Origin: Pyropia haitanensis
Taxonomy: Eukaryota; Rhodophyta; Bangiophyceae; Bangiales; Bangiaceae
Assembly: GCA_008729055.1 (NCBI GenBank)
Contig: SDUX01000003.1
Location: forward strand, 992,001 to 1,056,000
Direction of reading: 5' to 3'
DNA: 64,000 nucleotides
Below are positions 1-11,244 of this stretch, one piece after another (positions within the stretch are counted from its first letter, which is position 1; each line of letters starts with the position of its first letter). Below the pieces are notes generated by a model, which was not told the origin of the DNA, made no database searches, and worked only from the letters and a program-made list of their open reading frames with translations. Made by a program: the position numbers and the translations under genes.

Positions 1-1323
1 GCGCTCCCCCCAGACGGCGGCGGCGGCGGCGGCGCCGCCGCCGCTACTGTGGCTGTGGACGGCAATGGCGCCGCGGCGGGTGCGGCCGGCGGGGCCGCGG
101 CTGCCGCCGCTGGCCCGCCGGTGGGCAACGTGGAGGACGCGGTGGAGGTGATTGACGCGGTGCTGCACGTGCGGCGGGGCGCGACGGGCACGGACGCCTA
201 CTTTTTTCCGTTTGGCGCGGCGGTGCTGTGGGGCTACGCGAGCCCGGCCGCCGAGGCGCTGGTGCTGTCGGAGCTCCGCCCGTTTGAGGTGGCCGACACG
301 AACGGCGGGCCGGACGGCCGGTCTGGTACCACTGGCGGTGGTGGCGGCGGTGGTGGTGGCGGCGGTGGTGGCGGCGGCAGCAGCGGCAGCGGCGTCAGCA
401 GTGACGGCAGCGCGTCGTCGTCGTCGTCATCGTCATCGTCGTCGACGTCGACGACGCGCCAGGAGGACGTCTTTTCGTTTGCGTATGGGGAGGCCAACCG
501 GATGGCGCACGACCGGGTGGAGCTGACCCGCCCCGTCGGCCGCGAGTCGATGCTCGAGCGCCTCTCCGTGTCGTACGCGCTCGCGCAGAGCGTCAAGCTG
601 GCGGCGTTTGAGGCGCGCGTCGCGGCGACGGTCGCGGAGACCGCCGCCCTCCCCGAGGCACTCGCGCGCACCGGCTCGATTGGCGTGTCGCGCGTGGACG
701 TGTCGCGGTCGCTCGGCCGGCTCTTCCTCCTCCGCCACGCGATCAGCCTGTCGGACGTGCTCGACGAGCCCGACTTTTTCTGGTACAATGAGGCGTACGC
801 GCCCGCCTACGCCGCCGCGTGTCGGTACCTCGAGTGCACCGCCCGGGCGGGGGCGGTGGACAAGCGGCTGGCCATGGTGCGCTCCCTGTACGACCTCCTC
901 CTCGCGCAGTCGGAATTTGACCTTGCCGCGGTGGGCGCGGAGCACAGCTCCCGCCTCGAGCTCATCATCATTGCGCTCATCGCGTTTGAGATTGTGCTGT
1001 CGCTCGCGCGGGACGGCTTCTTTGACGCTGCCGCCGCGGCGGTGGGGCGGCTGCTCGCGCCGCCGCCCGCCGCGGCCGTCACTGCCGCCGCCGCCAGCAC
1101 GGGCCCGTCGGCGGCGGCCGCGGCGGCCACCGCCGCCGGCGGCGCCGCCGGCGCCTTGCCCGCCACCGTCGTGGCACACGTGGCGGCGGCGCCGGCGCTG
1201 GCGCCATCGACGGTGGTCGCCGCGGCGCTCCTCACCGCCCTCGCCGTTGGCAGCGTCGCGGCGTGGCTGGCGCGCCGCCGGCAGCGGCGGCGGCGCGCGG
1301 GCGCGCCGCCGGCGGGCTGCTGA
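1..1323 (+). CDS. RMD1/RMND1 (DUF155) family protein, 5' partial
   Basis: The frame is open from base 1 and no in-frame ATG precedes the conserved part, so the true start lies upstream of the window. The visible protein has the family layout: an N-terminal block ending in YFFPFGAAVLWGY, a Gly/Ser insert of about 60 residues, then an acidic/aromatic segment, a helical core (ERLSVSYALAQSVKLAAFE, LSDVLDEPDFFWY) and a C-terminal hydrophobic helix (LELIIIALIAFEIVLSLA). RMD1 and RMND1 proteins are membrane-anchored and mostly mitochondrial; RMND1 supports mitochondrial translation and Rmd1 is linked to the cytoskeleton. Unusual here is a second hydrophobic helix after an Ala-rich linker, followed by a basic tail. 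The Gly/Ser/poly-Ser insert is absent from typical members. The family call is secure from conserved motifs; the exact function is inferred. Confidence 0.88.
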   Translation, partial: ALPPDGGGGGGAAAATVAVDGNGAAAGAAGGAAAAAAGPPVGNVEDAVEVIDAVLHVRRGATGTDAYFFPFGAAVLWGYASPAAEALVLSELRPFEVADTNGGPDGRSGTTGGGGGGGGGGGGGGGSSGSGVSSDGSASSSSSSSSSSTSTTRQEDVFSFAYGEANRMAHDRVELTRPVGRESMLERLSVSYALAQSVKLAAFEARVAATVAETAALPEALARTGSIGVSRVDVSRSLGRLFLLRHAISLSDVLDEPDFFWYNEAYAPAYAAACRYLECTARAGAVDKRLAMVRSLYDLLLAQSEFDLAAVGAEHSSRLELIIIALIAFEIVLSLARDGFFDAAAAAVGRLLAPPPAAAVTAAAASTGPSAAAAAATAAGGAAGALPATVVAHVAAAPALAPSTVVAAALLTALAVGSVAAWLARRRQRRRRAGAPPAGC

Positions 1324-1669
1324 CCGCTCCCTCGCACGCTTCTCCGCCTCCCCATCTTCTTGCTCACCCCCCCCCTCCTTCCTCCGCCTCTGTCGACCTC
1401 CCTCGCTTCCCCCTGCTGCTTGCTTTTCCTTCTTCCACCAACCCCGCGCGCGATGCGTCTTTTAGTATTCTCGACGTGATAGGGACCTGCGACTCACTCT
1501 CTGTTTCTTTTTTTTCTCTTCTCTGCTCGTTGCCCGTGCCGTTTTGTCTTTCGCGACCGCCGGCGGTGCGAGCGCCGCCGGGCTGCCTGCGTGTGCGGGA
1601 CGAGGCGGCGGGGGAGCCGCGGTGCGGCCACAGCGACAAGAAACAGCGATAGAAGCGGCACCGCAGGTT
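1324..1669. other. Convergent intergenic region, pyrimidine-rich
   Basis: The region lies between the convergent RMD1-like and EXD2-like stops. Positions about 1324-1560 are strongly C/T rich on the + strand. No coding signal is seen; it is probably 3' UTR of both genes. Confidence 0.6.
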
Positions 1670-2396
1670 TTAATGGGCGGTGGCGGCCGCTGGAGGGGTG
1701 ACACCGGCGCGGTGAGCGGCGTGCGCCGCCGCCGCCCCCCCGCGGTCGCCCCCCCTATCGCCCCCCCCGTCGCTCTTCCCACTCCCCGCCGCCCCCCCCC
1801 CCCGCGGGTCGTCCACGTCCGCGTCGGCTACCGCCGCCGCGTCCGCCGCGACCCCCACCGCGTCCGTCGCGGCCGCCGCCCCCGCCGCCGCCGTCCCCGC
1901 CGGTGCCGCCGCCGCCGCCTCTGCCGCCCGCGCCGCCGCCACCTCCGCCGCGTGCGCCGCCCGCACGCGCGCGCAGTGGCGCTCATAGTCGTCATCCGGC
2001 CACAGCACAAAGTCCGCGGCGAGCTCCGCGTCTGCCGACCAGTCGGGTGGGAGGTACGCCGGCGACAGGGCGGCGACAAAGTAGGCACGCCAGCGGCGGA
2101 TGAAGGCGCGCACGGCCGACCGCGGGTCGGGCGCGGCGAGCAGGGACCGGACGACCAGCTCCCCGTGGGTGACGAAGTCCCGTCGCGCGTCGGCGCCGAG
2201 GCGGGCGGCGGTGGCGTACTCGGCGGGCGTGAGGGCATCCGCGTCGGCGTCGGTGGCGGCGTCGATGGCGGCGCCGGTGGCGGTGCCGGCGCCGGCGTCG
2301 GCGTCGGCGTCGCCATTGGCGGGGCGGGGGACACCGTCGCTGGCTGGGGGGGTCGCGGCCTCGGCAGTGGCGGCCACGCTGGGCGCGCTGCCGCTG

Positions 2397-2464
<68 letters not shown>

Positions 2465-4438
2465 GCTCCCCGCGGGTGGCCGCGATAACAAGGCCTCGAC
2501 GGCCACCTCAAATGCGCGGGTGGTGCGGGCCGCCTCCGCACGGAGGGCGGCCAGCGCCGCGGCCGACACGGGGCGGTCGTCGTCGTCGGTCGCCTCTCCA
2601 TCGCTGTTCCCGCCGTCCTCATCGCTGCCCCCACCCGAGTCGCTGACGCCAGAGACGTCTTCAGGCCCGTCCTCTCCATCCTCGTCGCCGCCCTCGTCGT
2701 CGTCGTCGTCCTCACCATCGTCCTCGTCCCCGTCCCCGTCCCCGTCCTCGTCGTGCCTCTTGCCTGCCCGACGGCCGCCCCGCCCGCGCGCCACCGCCGC
2801 CGCGACCGCCGCGGCCGCCCCATCCGCCACGGCGCTCGCCGCCAACGCCGCCCGCACCGCCGCGACCATCCGCCGCCGCCGCTCCGCCGGCATACACCGC
2901 GCGGCGACCGGGTTGCCCAGCGTCCGCGCGGCCTTGCGCACGCGCAGGTGCGCCCGCGACGGCCCGTTGGTGCCCGCCCCTTCGAGCGGCGCCCCGTACT
3001 CGGCGGCCAGCACCCGCCGCTGCGCCGCGTAGACGCCGTTGGCGCCCTCGTGGCAGTCGACACAGACGAGCACAATGTCGTGCGAGCGGTGCGCCTTGAT
3101 CGCCGCCGGCAGGTGCTTGCGGTACGCGGCGGGGACAACGTGGTAGCGGGTGTAGTCGCGCGTCGCGCCGCACACGACGCACCGGTTGATGCGCGCGTCG
3201 GTGAGGGCGAGGGACGCCAGGGAGGTGCCCGCCGCGGCGGCCGCCGCCGCGTCGGTGTCGCCATCGCCATCGCCACCACCACCGCCAGCGGCGCCCGGAG
3301 GAGCCGCTCCCCCTGGCCCCCTGCTTCCGCTGCCGACGTTGCCACCGCCACCACCACCACCACCACCGACGGCGGCATCGTCATCGTCCTCCCACACGGG
3401 CGTCTTCCGCGTCGGCTCAAACGCCAGCCGCAGCGTCGGCGGCCCGCCCCCCCCCGGCACGTCCACCCGCCGCCCGAGCCCCTTGGCCACGTACCAGTCG
3501 AGCTTCTTGCGGTCACAATAGGCGAGCGGCACCCCCGATGCGCCCTGGATCACGCAGTTGTCGTACACCGGCCGCTTGACCGCAAAGCGCGCGATAAACG
3601 CCGCGCGCTTGCGGGAGGAGCGGAACTGGTAGCGCTGGCCGTCGGCGCCCGCGGCGCCGCCACCCCCACCCCCACCGCCGCCGCCACCACGGGTGCCGCC
3701 AGAGAGGGTGGAGACGGGCTTGGAGGCGGGCGTCAGCTCGACCACCGAGTGCTGCCGCGGCGGCGCGCCCGCACACCGCGGCGGCGGCGGCGCAGGGAGC
3801 AGCGCCTCGGCGAGGGAGACGAGCACGTGCGCGTCGAGGGCGGCGTACGCCACCTGGTCTGCCGACAGCGGGCGCGCCTCCCAGTCGGAGCACTGGGCCG
3901 TCTTGTCCAGCCCGGCGCCGAGCACCGCCGCCGCCGCGCCGCCGAGGCCCCGGTGCCGCGCCGGCGGCGCGGCGGCGGCGGGGGCGGTGGCGGCGGCGGC
4001 GGCGGCGGCGGCAGGGGCAGGGGCGCCGGGCGTCGCCGCCGCGGCGGCCGCGGCGGCGGCGGCAGCAGCAGTCGCGGCGACCCCCCCGCCACCCCCCCCC
4101 CTCATCACCGCCGCCGCGGCCGGCCGGTACACCTCCACAAGCTCCCCCGCGTCCACATACGTGTGCAGGCGGCACGGCCACGCGTCGCCGCCGTCACCCC
4201 CCCCGCCCCCAAACGTGGCGACGAGGACGCGCAGGTCCGCCCCGAAATTCCACCCGACCTTGGTCCACCCCGCGTCGCGGAAAAGGTCGCCGCCAACGGC
4301 AGTCGCGAGCGCCGCGTCGCCGCCAGCGGCGGACCGGACGGCGGGGATGTCAATGACGACGGCGAGGGTGTGGGTGGCGAGCTGGAGTACCGCCGCGGTG
4401 GGGGGAGGCGGGGGGGGCGGTTTGGCTTTTCTTCCCCG

Positions 4439-4479
<41 letters not shown>

Positions 4480-4877
4480 CACCCTTGGCGCCGCCCAGCG
4501 ACGCGCCCGCTACGGCCGCCGCCGCTGTCGCGACGGCGGCGGCGCGGAGGGCGGTCGGCCGCCACTCGGCGTCGACGCCGACGAGGAGCGCCGGCGCGGC
4601 GCCCACCGCGGCGGCCGCGGCGGCGTCCGCGCGGAGGTCGGCGACCGCCGCGGTGACGCCCGCGGGGGTGGTGACGACGCGGATGGTGACGGACGGGGGG
4701 AGGGTGAGGAAGTCGCTGCCGCCGCTGTCACTACTGCTGGGGGTGGAGGGGGGGGGGCGGCCGCGGCGGTGGTGGTGGTGGTGGTGGTGGTGGGGAGGGT
4801 GGCCGGGGGGGGGGGGGGGCTGCCGCCGTGGTGGCGGGGGGGGGGGTGGCGACCCGCTCCGCTACGACCGACACCAT
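1670..4877 (-). CDS. EXD2: EXD2-like 3'-5' exonuclease (DEDDy fold)
   Basis: The main open frame runs from about 4861 down to the TAA at 1670. Exonuclease motifs are clear: LLVGVDAEWRP (Exo I, D-x-E), KVGWNFGADLRVL (Exo II Asp), and LSADQVAYAALDAHVLVSL (Exo III, Tyr-x3-Asp). Then follow the EXD2-specific blocks: a YDNCVIQ/CDRKKLDWYVAKGLG segment and a Cys-pair module (CVVCG ... VCVDCHEG with HVVPAAYRKHLP between). A long acidic stretch and a conserved tail (RRWRAYFVAALSPAYLPPDW) complete it. Human EXD2 acts in mitochondria and in end resection. The protein is swollen by poly-Gly, poly-Ala and acidic inserts. No ATG precedes Exo I in frame; the best start is the ATG at 4877, directly after a pyrimidine-rich leader, but reaching the main frame requires crossing two C runs (4802-4851 region), apparently under-called, or a short intron ending near 4738. 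Family call is certain; the N-terminus is uncertain. Confidence 0.86.
2395..2462. repeat. GCC trinucleotide microsatellite inside EXD2
   Basis: About 22 uninterrupted GCC/GGC units encode a poly-Gly run in the EXD2-like protein. Confidence 0.95.
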
Positions 4878-5524
4878 GACCCTTGGGGTTGGGAAAGGAG
4901 GGAGATGGCGGGGGCCGAGGGGCAGAAGGGGGGAAGCAGGCTGAGACCGAAAAGCAGTGGGGAGGGGGGGGGGATGGGAAGAAGAGGCAGGGACAAGAGG
5001 GGGGATGGGACAAGGTGAAGAGGAAGCCTGGTCGGATGACCAGGCGTACACGCGGCCGAGGGGAAGGGGGACCCGGCAAAGTAGAGCACGACCGGCTCTT
5101 GCCCTCTCTCGGTGTCAACCGGATGCACTGAAAGTGATGCAAAGCCTTGGCCCAATGGGATGCCCCGATCGCCTTCACGCTACGTCCACGCTGGCGTCCG
5201 GCGCACGAGCGGGACCGCGGGCCAATCCAAGGGCGCCGCGAAAACCTGTTTTCGCAATCTTTGCCTTCCATCGTCGACAATTGATCCATCCTGTTCTGGC
5301 CACGTGTTCGCCGTGGCAGCCGTTGCGACCAAGACACGTGCGCGGCCGTGGATCAGCGGGGCGGCGGCCACCGGCGGCGTCACCCACCCCCGCGGCCGTG
5401 CCCCCGCATTCCATTGACCCCTGCCTCCCCCGCCGGGTAGGGCTGCCGGTCCCCCCCGCGGGCGCCTCCCACTGCGGCCGCCCCCCACTGCGGCCGCCCC
5501 GCGCGCGTACGCACCGCCGCCGCC
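4878..5524. promoter_or_regulatory. Divergent promoter region between EXD2 and ATAD3
   Basis: EXD2-like (-) and ATAD3 (+) diverge from this 0.65 kb region. Read on the minus strand, 4880-5000 is a C/T-rich leader running into the ATG at 4877. The ATAD3 side (5400-5524) is C-rich with two copies of a CACTGCGGCCGCCCC motif (around 5469-5500). No TATA box was recognised. Confidence 0.55.
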
Positions 5525-5572
5525 ATGTGGCGCTCCGTCTTTGGAGGGGGAGGAGGCGATGGCGACGCGCCA

Positions 5573-5608
<36 letters not shown>

Positions 5609-7525
5609 CCCCCCTCGGACCCCGCGCCTGGCGGCGGCGGCCGGGGCGGCCGCCGCTCTGGCAGCGGCGGCGGCGGCGCGGCGGCGGCGGCGGCGGCAAC
5701 GTCGTTTGATCCCACTGGGCTGGAGCGGGCGGCCAAGGCGGCGCGGGAGCTGGAGCGGAACCCCAACGCGGCGGCCGTGCTGTCGCTGGCGCGGGAGCAG
5801 GAGCTGTCCAAGCAGGCGGAGCAGGCGGCCAAGCGCGCCGAGTATGAGGCGTACGCCAAGCAGCTCGAGCTGCAGCGCGTCGAAAAGGCGGGCCAGGAGC
5901 AGCGGCAGACGATTGAAAAGCAGGCCGAGCTGAACCAGGCCACCGAGCTGTACCGCGACAAGCTGACGCGCGAGCGCGGCAAGGACGACCTGCGGATGCG
6001 GCTGGGCGCGGAGCAGCAGCTCAAGGAGGCGCAGCGCCAAAAGGATGAGGAGTCGGTCGCGCGGCAGGAAGCGATGCGCCGCAAGACGGCCGAGTACGAG
6101 ACCGCCCTACGCCAGCAGGCGGAGGTGGCCAAGGCCCGCGCCGAGGCGGAGGGCCGCATCGAGCAGCAGCGGCGGAACCACGACCTGGACATGGAAAAGT
6201 CGCGGATGGAGCTGGCGGAGAAGCGCAAGACCATCCTCGAGACGGTGTCGACGGCGACGAGCTCCATCGGCGCGGGCCTGTCGTCGTTTTTTTCCGACGA
6301 GAAGAAGATGGCGGGCTTTGTCGCCACCGTTGGCGCCGCCGCGCTCGGCATCTACGCCGCGCGGACGGCGACGACGGTGACTGGCAACTACGTGGCGGCG
6401 CGGCTGGGCAAGCCCTCCCTCGTCCGCGAGACGTCCCGCCTCTCCCTCGCCGACGTCACCCGCCACCCGCTGCGGTCGCTGCGGCAGCTGCGCAGCCGCT
6501 CCGCGGGCGGCCCCGACGCGGCGCTTGACGGCGTCGTGCTAGAGGCGGCCACCGAGTCCCGCCTCCGCGCCATTGCCACCGCCACCGCCAACGCGCGGTC
6601 GTACAACGCGCCGTACCGCAATGTGCTGCTGCACGGGCCGCCCGGCACGGGCAAGACGCTGTTTGCCAAGCGGCTCGCGCGGAGCAGCGGCCTCGAGTAC
6701 GCCATCTTTACGGGCGGCGACGTGGCGCCGCTCGCCGCCGACGGCGTGTCGTCGCTGCACAAGCTGTTTGACTGGGCCGAGACGAGCCGCCGCGGCTTGC
6801 TGCTGTTTATCGACGAGGCGGACGCGCTGCTGCGGACGCGCTCGTCGGCGGCGCAGGGCGAGCACATGCGCAACGCGCTCAACGCGTTCCTGTTCCGGAC
6901 GGGCGCGCCGTCGGAGAGGTTCATGGTCGTCTATGCGAGCAACCGGCCGCAGGAGCTGGACGACGCGGCCAATGACCGCATCGACGACATTGTCACGTTT
7001 GCGCTGCCGTCGCCGGCCGAGCGGCACGCCATGATCAAGCAGTTTGTGCAGCTGTACCTGACCACCGCCCGCGTGCCCGTGGTGCTCGAGGGCACCTCCG
7101 TGCCGGCGGACCTGACCATGGTGGCGGTCGCCGCCACGGCGCCCGCCGCGGCCGCGACCCCAAAGGCCACCGTCGCTGGCGGCACCGCCGCCGCCGCCGA
7201 CGGCGGCGCCGTCCTTGGCGAATGGCCCGCCGTGTGGGAGCGCGTCGTCGCCGAGACGGACGGCTTTAGCGGCCGGGAAATGGCCAAGCTGGTCATTGGC
7301 TGGCAGGCCGCCGCGTACGGCGCGCAGCGGTCGGCGGTGACGGCGGGGCGGCCGCTGCTGACGCCCGCCACCGCCGTGGCGGTGCTGCAAGAACACCACG
7401 CGCAAAAGCGGCTCAAGGAGGCGTGGCACGCACAGCGGGAGGCGGCCGAGGTGGCCGCGCCGGGCAGCTCGGGGGTGGTGGGCACCTCAGGGGGCGGGGG
7501 GGGGGGGCTCGCAGCAGCTCTGTAG
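5525..7525 (+). CDS. ATAD3: ATAD3 mitochondrial AAA+ ATPase
   Basis: This 666-residue protein has the complete ATAD3 layout. A Gly-rich N-terminus and the FDPTGLERAAKAARELE motif lead into a long charged coiled coil (about residues 60-250). A membrane helix follows near 262-280 (MAGFVATVGAAALGIYAA). The AAA+ domain has Walker A GPPGTGKT (371-378), Walker B LLLFIDEAD with D430/E431, and a sensor region (VVYASNRPQELDDAANDRIDD). ATAD3 sits in the inner mitochondrial membrane and is needed for nucleoid and membrane organisation and cholesterol handling. The ATG at 5525 is the first in frame and no intron is needed. Length and domain order match plant and animal ATAD3; the poly-Gly N-terminus and Ala/Thr insert near residues 535-560 are lineage additions. 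Confidence 0.96.
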
Positions 7526-7907
7526 GGCGGCGGGCGCGGCTGGTCAGCGGGCCACTCAACTCGGCGCGGGGGGAGGAGCGAGCTGGCACGCGTGGGGCGT
7601 GCAGCTCAGCTGTGGCTTTTTTTTTTGGTGGGAGTGTAAAGGGGCGAGTCCATCACAAGTTCACGAGTTAGTGCTCCCGCACGGCCAGCGCTGGCCAGCG
7701 CCAGAGCCCTGCGATGCAGTGCCGAGCCCGGCAATGTCTCACTAGCAGGCGCTGGCGACGCTTGCCCTCTCTGGCTTCCCGCAAGAGTGCACACCACAAC
7801 AGCACAGCGAGAGCACTCATGCTGCCCCTTGTATCCACAAACAAAAAGAGATAACCCGCGTCACGCAGGAGAAGAGAAATGTACGCAAACGCGTCAGCCC
7901 GTAGCTA
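7526..7907. other. Convergent intergenic region, ATAD3 / PH-kinase
   Basis: The 3' flanks of two convergent genes. It holds a T9 run at 7617-7625 and short CAGCGCTGG-type repeats near 7685-7705. No coding signal is seen. Confidence 0.5.
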
Positions 7908-9571
7908 CTACCTCCGCGACTTGCGAGACCGCAGCTCATTCACCCGACGGATCTCGTCATCTTCAATACCATCGTTCAGCGGCGATATCTGCAGCCGTGG
8001 CGTGCGGAGCCTGGTGAGGTCGTTGTGGATGGGCTCTGAGCTGCCCCCGCCATTGAGAATCCACGGATGTTGGAGCGCCTCATCCGCCGATGGCCGCTCC
8101 TCGGGGTTGCGCTTGAGCAAGCTCTGCACCAGGTTCAGCGCCTCGGCAGAGATGCCCCGCCACAGCTCGTCTGGGTAGCGAATCTTGCCCTCCACAATCA
8201 TGTTGATGACCGTCTTCGAGTCGGGGTGGTTGAACGGCCGCGTGCCAGTGAGAAGCTCGTACATCAATATGCCCGCCGCCCAACAGTCAATCTTCTCATT
8301 GTACTTCGCAGCCATCAGCAACTCGGGGCTGCAGTAAAGGGGAGTGCCTACCTTGGACTGGAGACTGTCGTCCTCCTCGTCAAGCATGTTACTCAGGCCA
8401 AAGTCAGCCAGCTTGACCTGGAACGGCCACTCCGAGCTCGAGCACAGGATGTTGTCCGGCTTCAGGTCCCGGTGCACAATGTTGTGCGCGTGAAGGTAGG
8501 CCAACCCGCGCAGGATGTCGCGCACCATGGACGAAGCAAGCTCCTCCGAAAAGGTCTTGTGCTCGGCGAGCAAATCAAAAAGGGCGCCGCCGTGCATGTA
8601 CTCCAGCACAAAGTAGAGCTTTTGGTCGTCCACAAAGAGGTCGTACAGCCGTACAATGTTGGGGTGGTTGACCCGACGGAGGATTTCCAGCTCCCGCTGG
8701 ATGTGCAAGTGGGACCGCGTCTTCGTCGTCGACTTGCGGAGGACCTTCACCGCAAACCGCTCATACGTCTGGCGGTCCTTGCCAAGGTAGACGCGGCCAA
8801 AGTGGCCCTCACCCAGCACTGCCACCAGCGCATAGTGGTCCTTGATGGTGGAGCGAGAAGCCTGTGTCAACAGCCCCAGCCACTCCTCATAGTCCTTCAG
8901 GTTCTCTGCAAAGTAGCTCTCCGTGCGATGGGGAAGGATGATAATCAGCTCCAGCGCGGACGGGTCGCTGTCAATTTCAGCTTGGGGCATGGTCACCTCG
9001 TACTCGGGGATGTCATCATCTTTCTGCCAGTGGTCGTCGAGGAACAAGCAGTAGGAGCCCCCCCCTCCCACGAAGAATGCAAGCCCAGGCACACAGGCAA
9101 AGCCAAGAGCAACAGAACGTCACCAGCCAATACCAGCTCAGACGTCAGCAGCTGTTGATGGATAGGAAAGAGTGCCGCAGCAGGTGACGGCGACCGGAAC
9201 ACCACGTTCAGGACGAGCCAATGAAGAAGCGCCCACGCTTGCAGCCGCACGAGCCTACCCCGCCCCCCCCCCCCTCTCCCCCCAAGCGTTGACCGCGCAG
9301 CCAAAAGACCACCCCCCCCGGTGCATGAAGAGGCCCGCCAGCCACCTACCTTCTTGTAGCAGCTCAGCTTGGGCCCCTCAAGGACGAGGAAGCGGCTCTT
9401 CTTGTGCAGCAGGAACATGCCATCGCGGTGGAGAAACTTGCCCCGCTTAAGCAACAGCCCGCTCTTCTTGGACGTGGACGAGTAGCGCATCGCGGGCGGC
9501 TCGCCGGTGCTATTGTGGCTGACCTCTACGCTCCGGCGGCGCTCCCCGCTCTGCCGCGCACTGGACGACAT
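7908..9571 (-). CDS. PH-domain serine/threonine protein kinase (CaMK-like)
   Basis: Two exons, 9571-9350 and 9023-7908, give a 445-residue protein. The intron (9349-9024, 326 bp, GTAGGT..GGCAG) is phase 0 and splits the PH domain: exon 1 ends in the strand KSRFLVLEGPKLSCYKK and exon 2 resumes with the remaining strands and the C-terminal PH helix (YEEWLGLLTQA). The kinase domain is complete: glycine loop GEGHFGRVYLG (145-155), Lys167, HRDLKPDN (258-265), DFGLSN (281-286), a SPELL variant of the APE motif (306-310), and subdomains IX-XI. Sequence style is CaMK group (HRDLKPDN, DFGLSN, PLYCSPELL). PH domains usually bind phosphoinositides, so membrane recruitment is likely but inferred. The ATG at 9571 was chosen because it is the nearest in-frame ATG with a plausible disordered leader; the frame is open further upstream. 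Confidence 0.9.
9024..9349 (-). other. Spliceosomal intron in PH-kinase gene
   Basis: The 5' end reads AAG|GTAGGT and the 3' end CTGGCAG|AAA. Removing it joins two halves of a PH domain in phase 0. It contains C-rich stretches at 9263-9280. Confidence 0.88.
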
Positions 9572-11244
9572 CCCAGCGGCGTGCCGCCGCGCGGCACGCG
9601 CAGAGGCCGCCCAACGGCGCTGGTGCCGCACACGGGGCGGGGCGGGACGGTGGAGGTTGGGGCGTCCAAGGACCGGGCGCGTGGGGCGGACGGCGACTAG
9701 GGGGGGGCGAAGTACGCAACTGGCAGGCGACGCACGACGCCGAGCAGACAGTTCTGGCGTCGGCGGGGCCACGCTGGGGACGGGGAAACCGCTCCCGCAG
9801 CACCCACCAGCTGTGACGGGGACGCGCGGGGATGGCAGCGACACTCGCGAGTAGCAGCCTAAGCAATAAAATAATGGCACGGACGCCTCCCAGGCGTACT
9901 CGCGCGAGGCCTGTCTGTCACGTAGCCTGACCAGCACGAAGCCCTCGCCGGCTTCTTGCGCTCGGCTGCTGCAGCAGGGAGGAGCCGACTCGGAAGGGCA
10001 ACTCCGCAAATCATGGAGTAATTCTGTGTTGTCTTTGTGAGAGTGCCCGATATTCGCATTGCGCGTGGTTCGAGGCACAATAGGGGGGGTCACTTTTATG
10101 CGTGACTGCCACAGTTGCTATGACTCAAAGATAAATTAAACGCTGCGGCGCGCCCGGCGGGGCCCGGCGTCCCCCCTCCCCCCGTCCTCGACCGTGTGGG
10201 GTCCATTCTCAGCCGTCCCGACCAATCGGCGTGTCCGCAGCCCCTCCCACACCCCAGCCAACCCTGGCGGGAGCGGCACCGTGCGTGGCGCGCGCCCTGC
10301 GCTGTGCACCCCCCCCCGCCACGCCGAAAAACGGTGTGGTCGGCGCAGCTACGCGGCAGGGTCACACGCCCGCAACCCCCCACCGGTGTGTGCCCGCGCC
10401 CCCCCCCCCCCCCCCCCCGCCGCGCCCGCTGCGGTCTGCCTACGCCGCCGTATGCGCGCCGCGCCGCGCCGCTGGTGCTGCCGGCGCCCCTGCACCCATC
10501 GTCCCCCGTCCATTCCTACCGCCGCCACCTGCCGGCGCGTCCTCCCTCCCCTTCCTCCCTCATTCCCTTCCCGCGCCGCGCCGTGCCGTCGGCCCGCCGG
10601 CCGGCGCGGTGGGCGCTCCGTTTGCTGCGTGGACGCTGCCCCAGTTGGGGGCGGCGCCGTCGCCGCATCCCCTATCTTTTTTCTTTTTTTCCCCGTCCCT
10701 ATCCCCCCCCCCCCTTTTTTTTATTGCTTTCTGTGTTTTTTCTGGCGGTTGCCTTCCCCACCACCTCCTCCGCTTCCGCGACCGGGTGCCGCCGCCGCTG
10801 TCACCGCGGCCGTTGCCACCTGTGGCGGCTGGCTGCCGATGCCCGCGCCCCGCAACCGTGCGCCCGCGTCTGGTGGTGGTGGTGGTGGGCGCCGCTGTTG
10901 GTGGCGGGGCTGACCGGCCGCGGCCACGGCCGCTGCGCGCGTCCACCCCCGCCGCTCGGCCGGCGTGGCCGTCAGCCGCCCGCTGCGACCGGGGCGGTTG
11001 CCGTCGCTGTCGTCGCCGCCGAGTCCGCTGTGGTTGGGGTGGGGTGGGGGGTGGCGGCGGGAGCGGCAGTGCGGGCCGCCGTCGCGGGCCCCCTCGCGGT
11101 GCTGCGTGTTTGGCGACGCCCGCTTGGGCGACGACGGTGGCAGCTGCTTGCTGCTAGTTCTTTTTTTTGTTCTTTTTTCAGCCGCTTGCTGCCGCCGCCT
11201 GGCGACGGCACCGCGCGGCCGATTGCTTCGCCGTCCCCGGGCCA
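9572..11244. other. Divergent intergenic region (1.7 kb)
   Basis: This lies between the PH-kinase (-) and the RD/SP-repeat gene (+). Only low-complexity Pro/Arg-rich frames are open and none looks like a protein. It holds a C20 run (10400-10419) and T-rich tracts at 10676-10690, 10716-10740 and 11159-11178. The last is followed by CAG and could be a leader or an intron 3' end for the downstream gene. Confidence 0.45.

Noticed and set aside
4731..5337. Minus-strand frames upstream of EXD2 as a separate small gene
   Set aside because: Their only sensible use is as the leader and N-terminus of EXD2; the rest is Pro/Ser low complexity.
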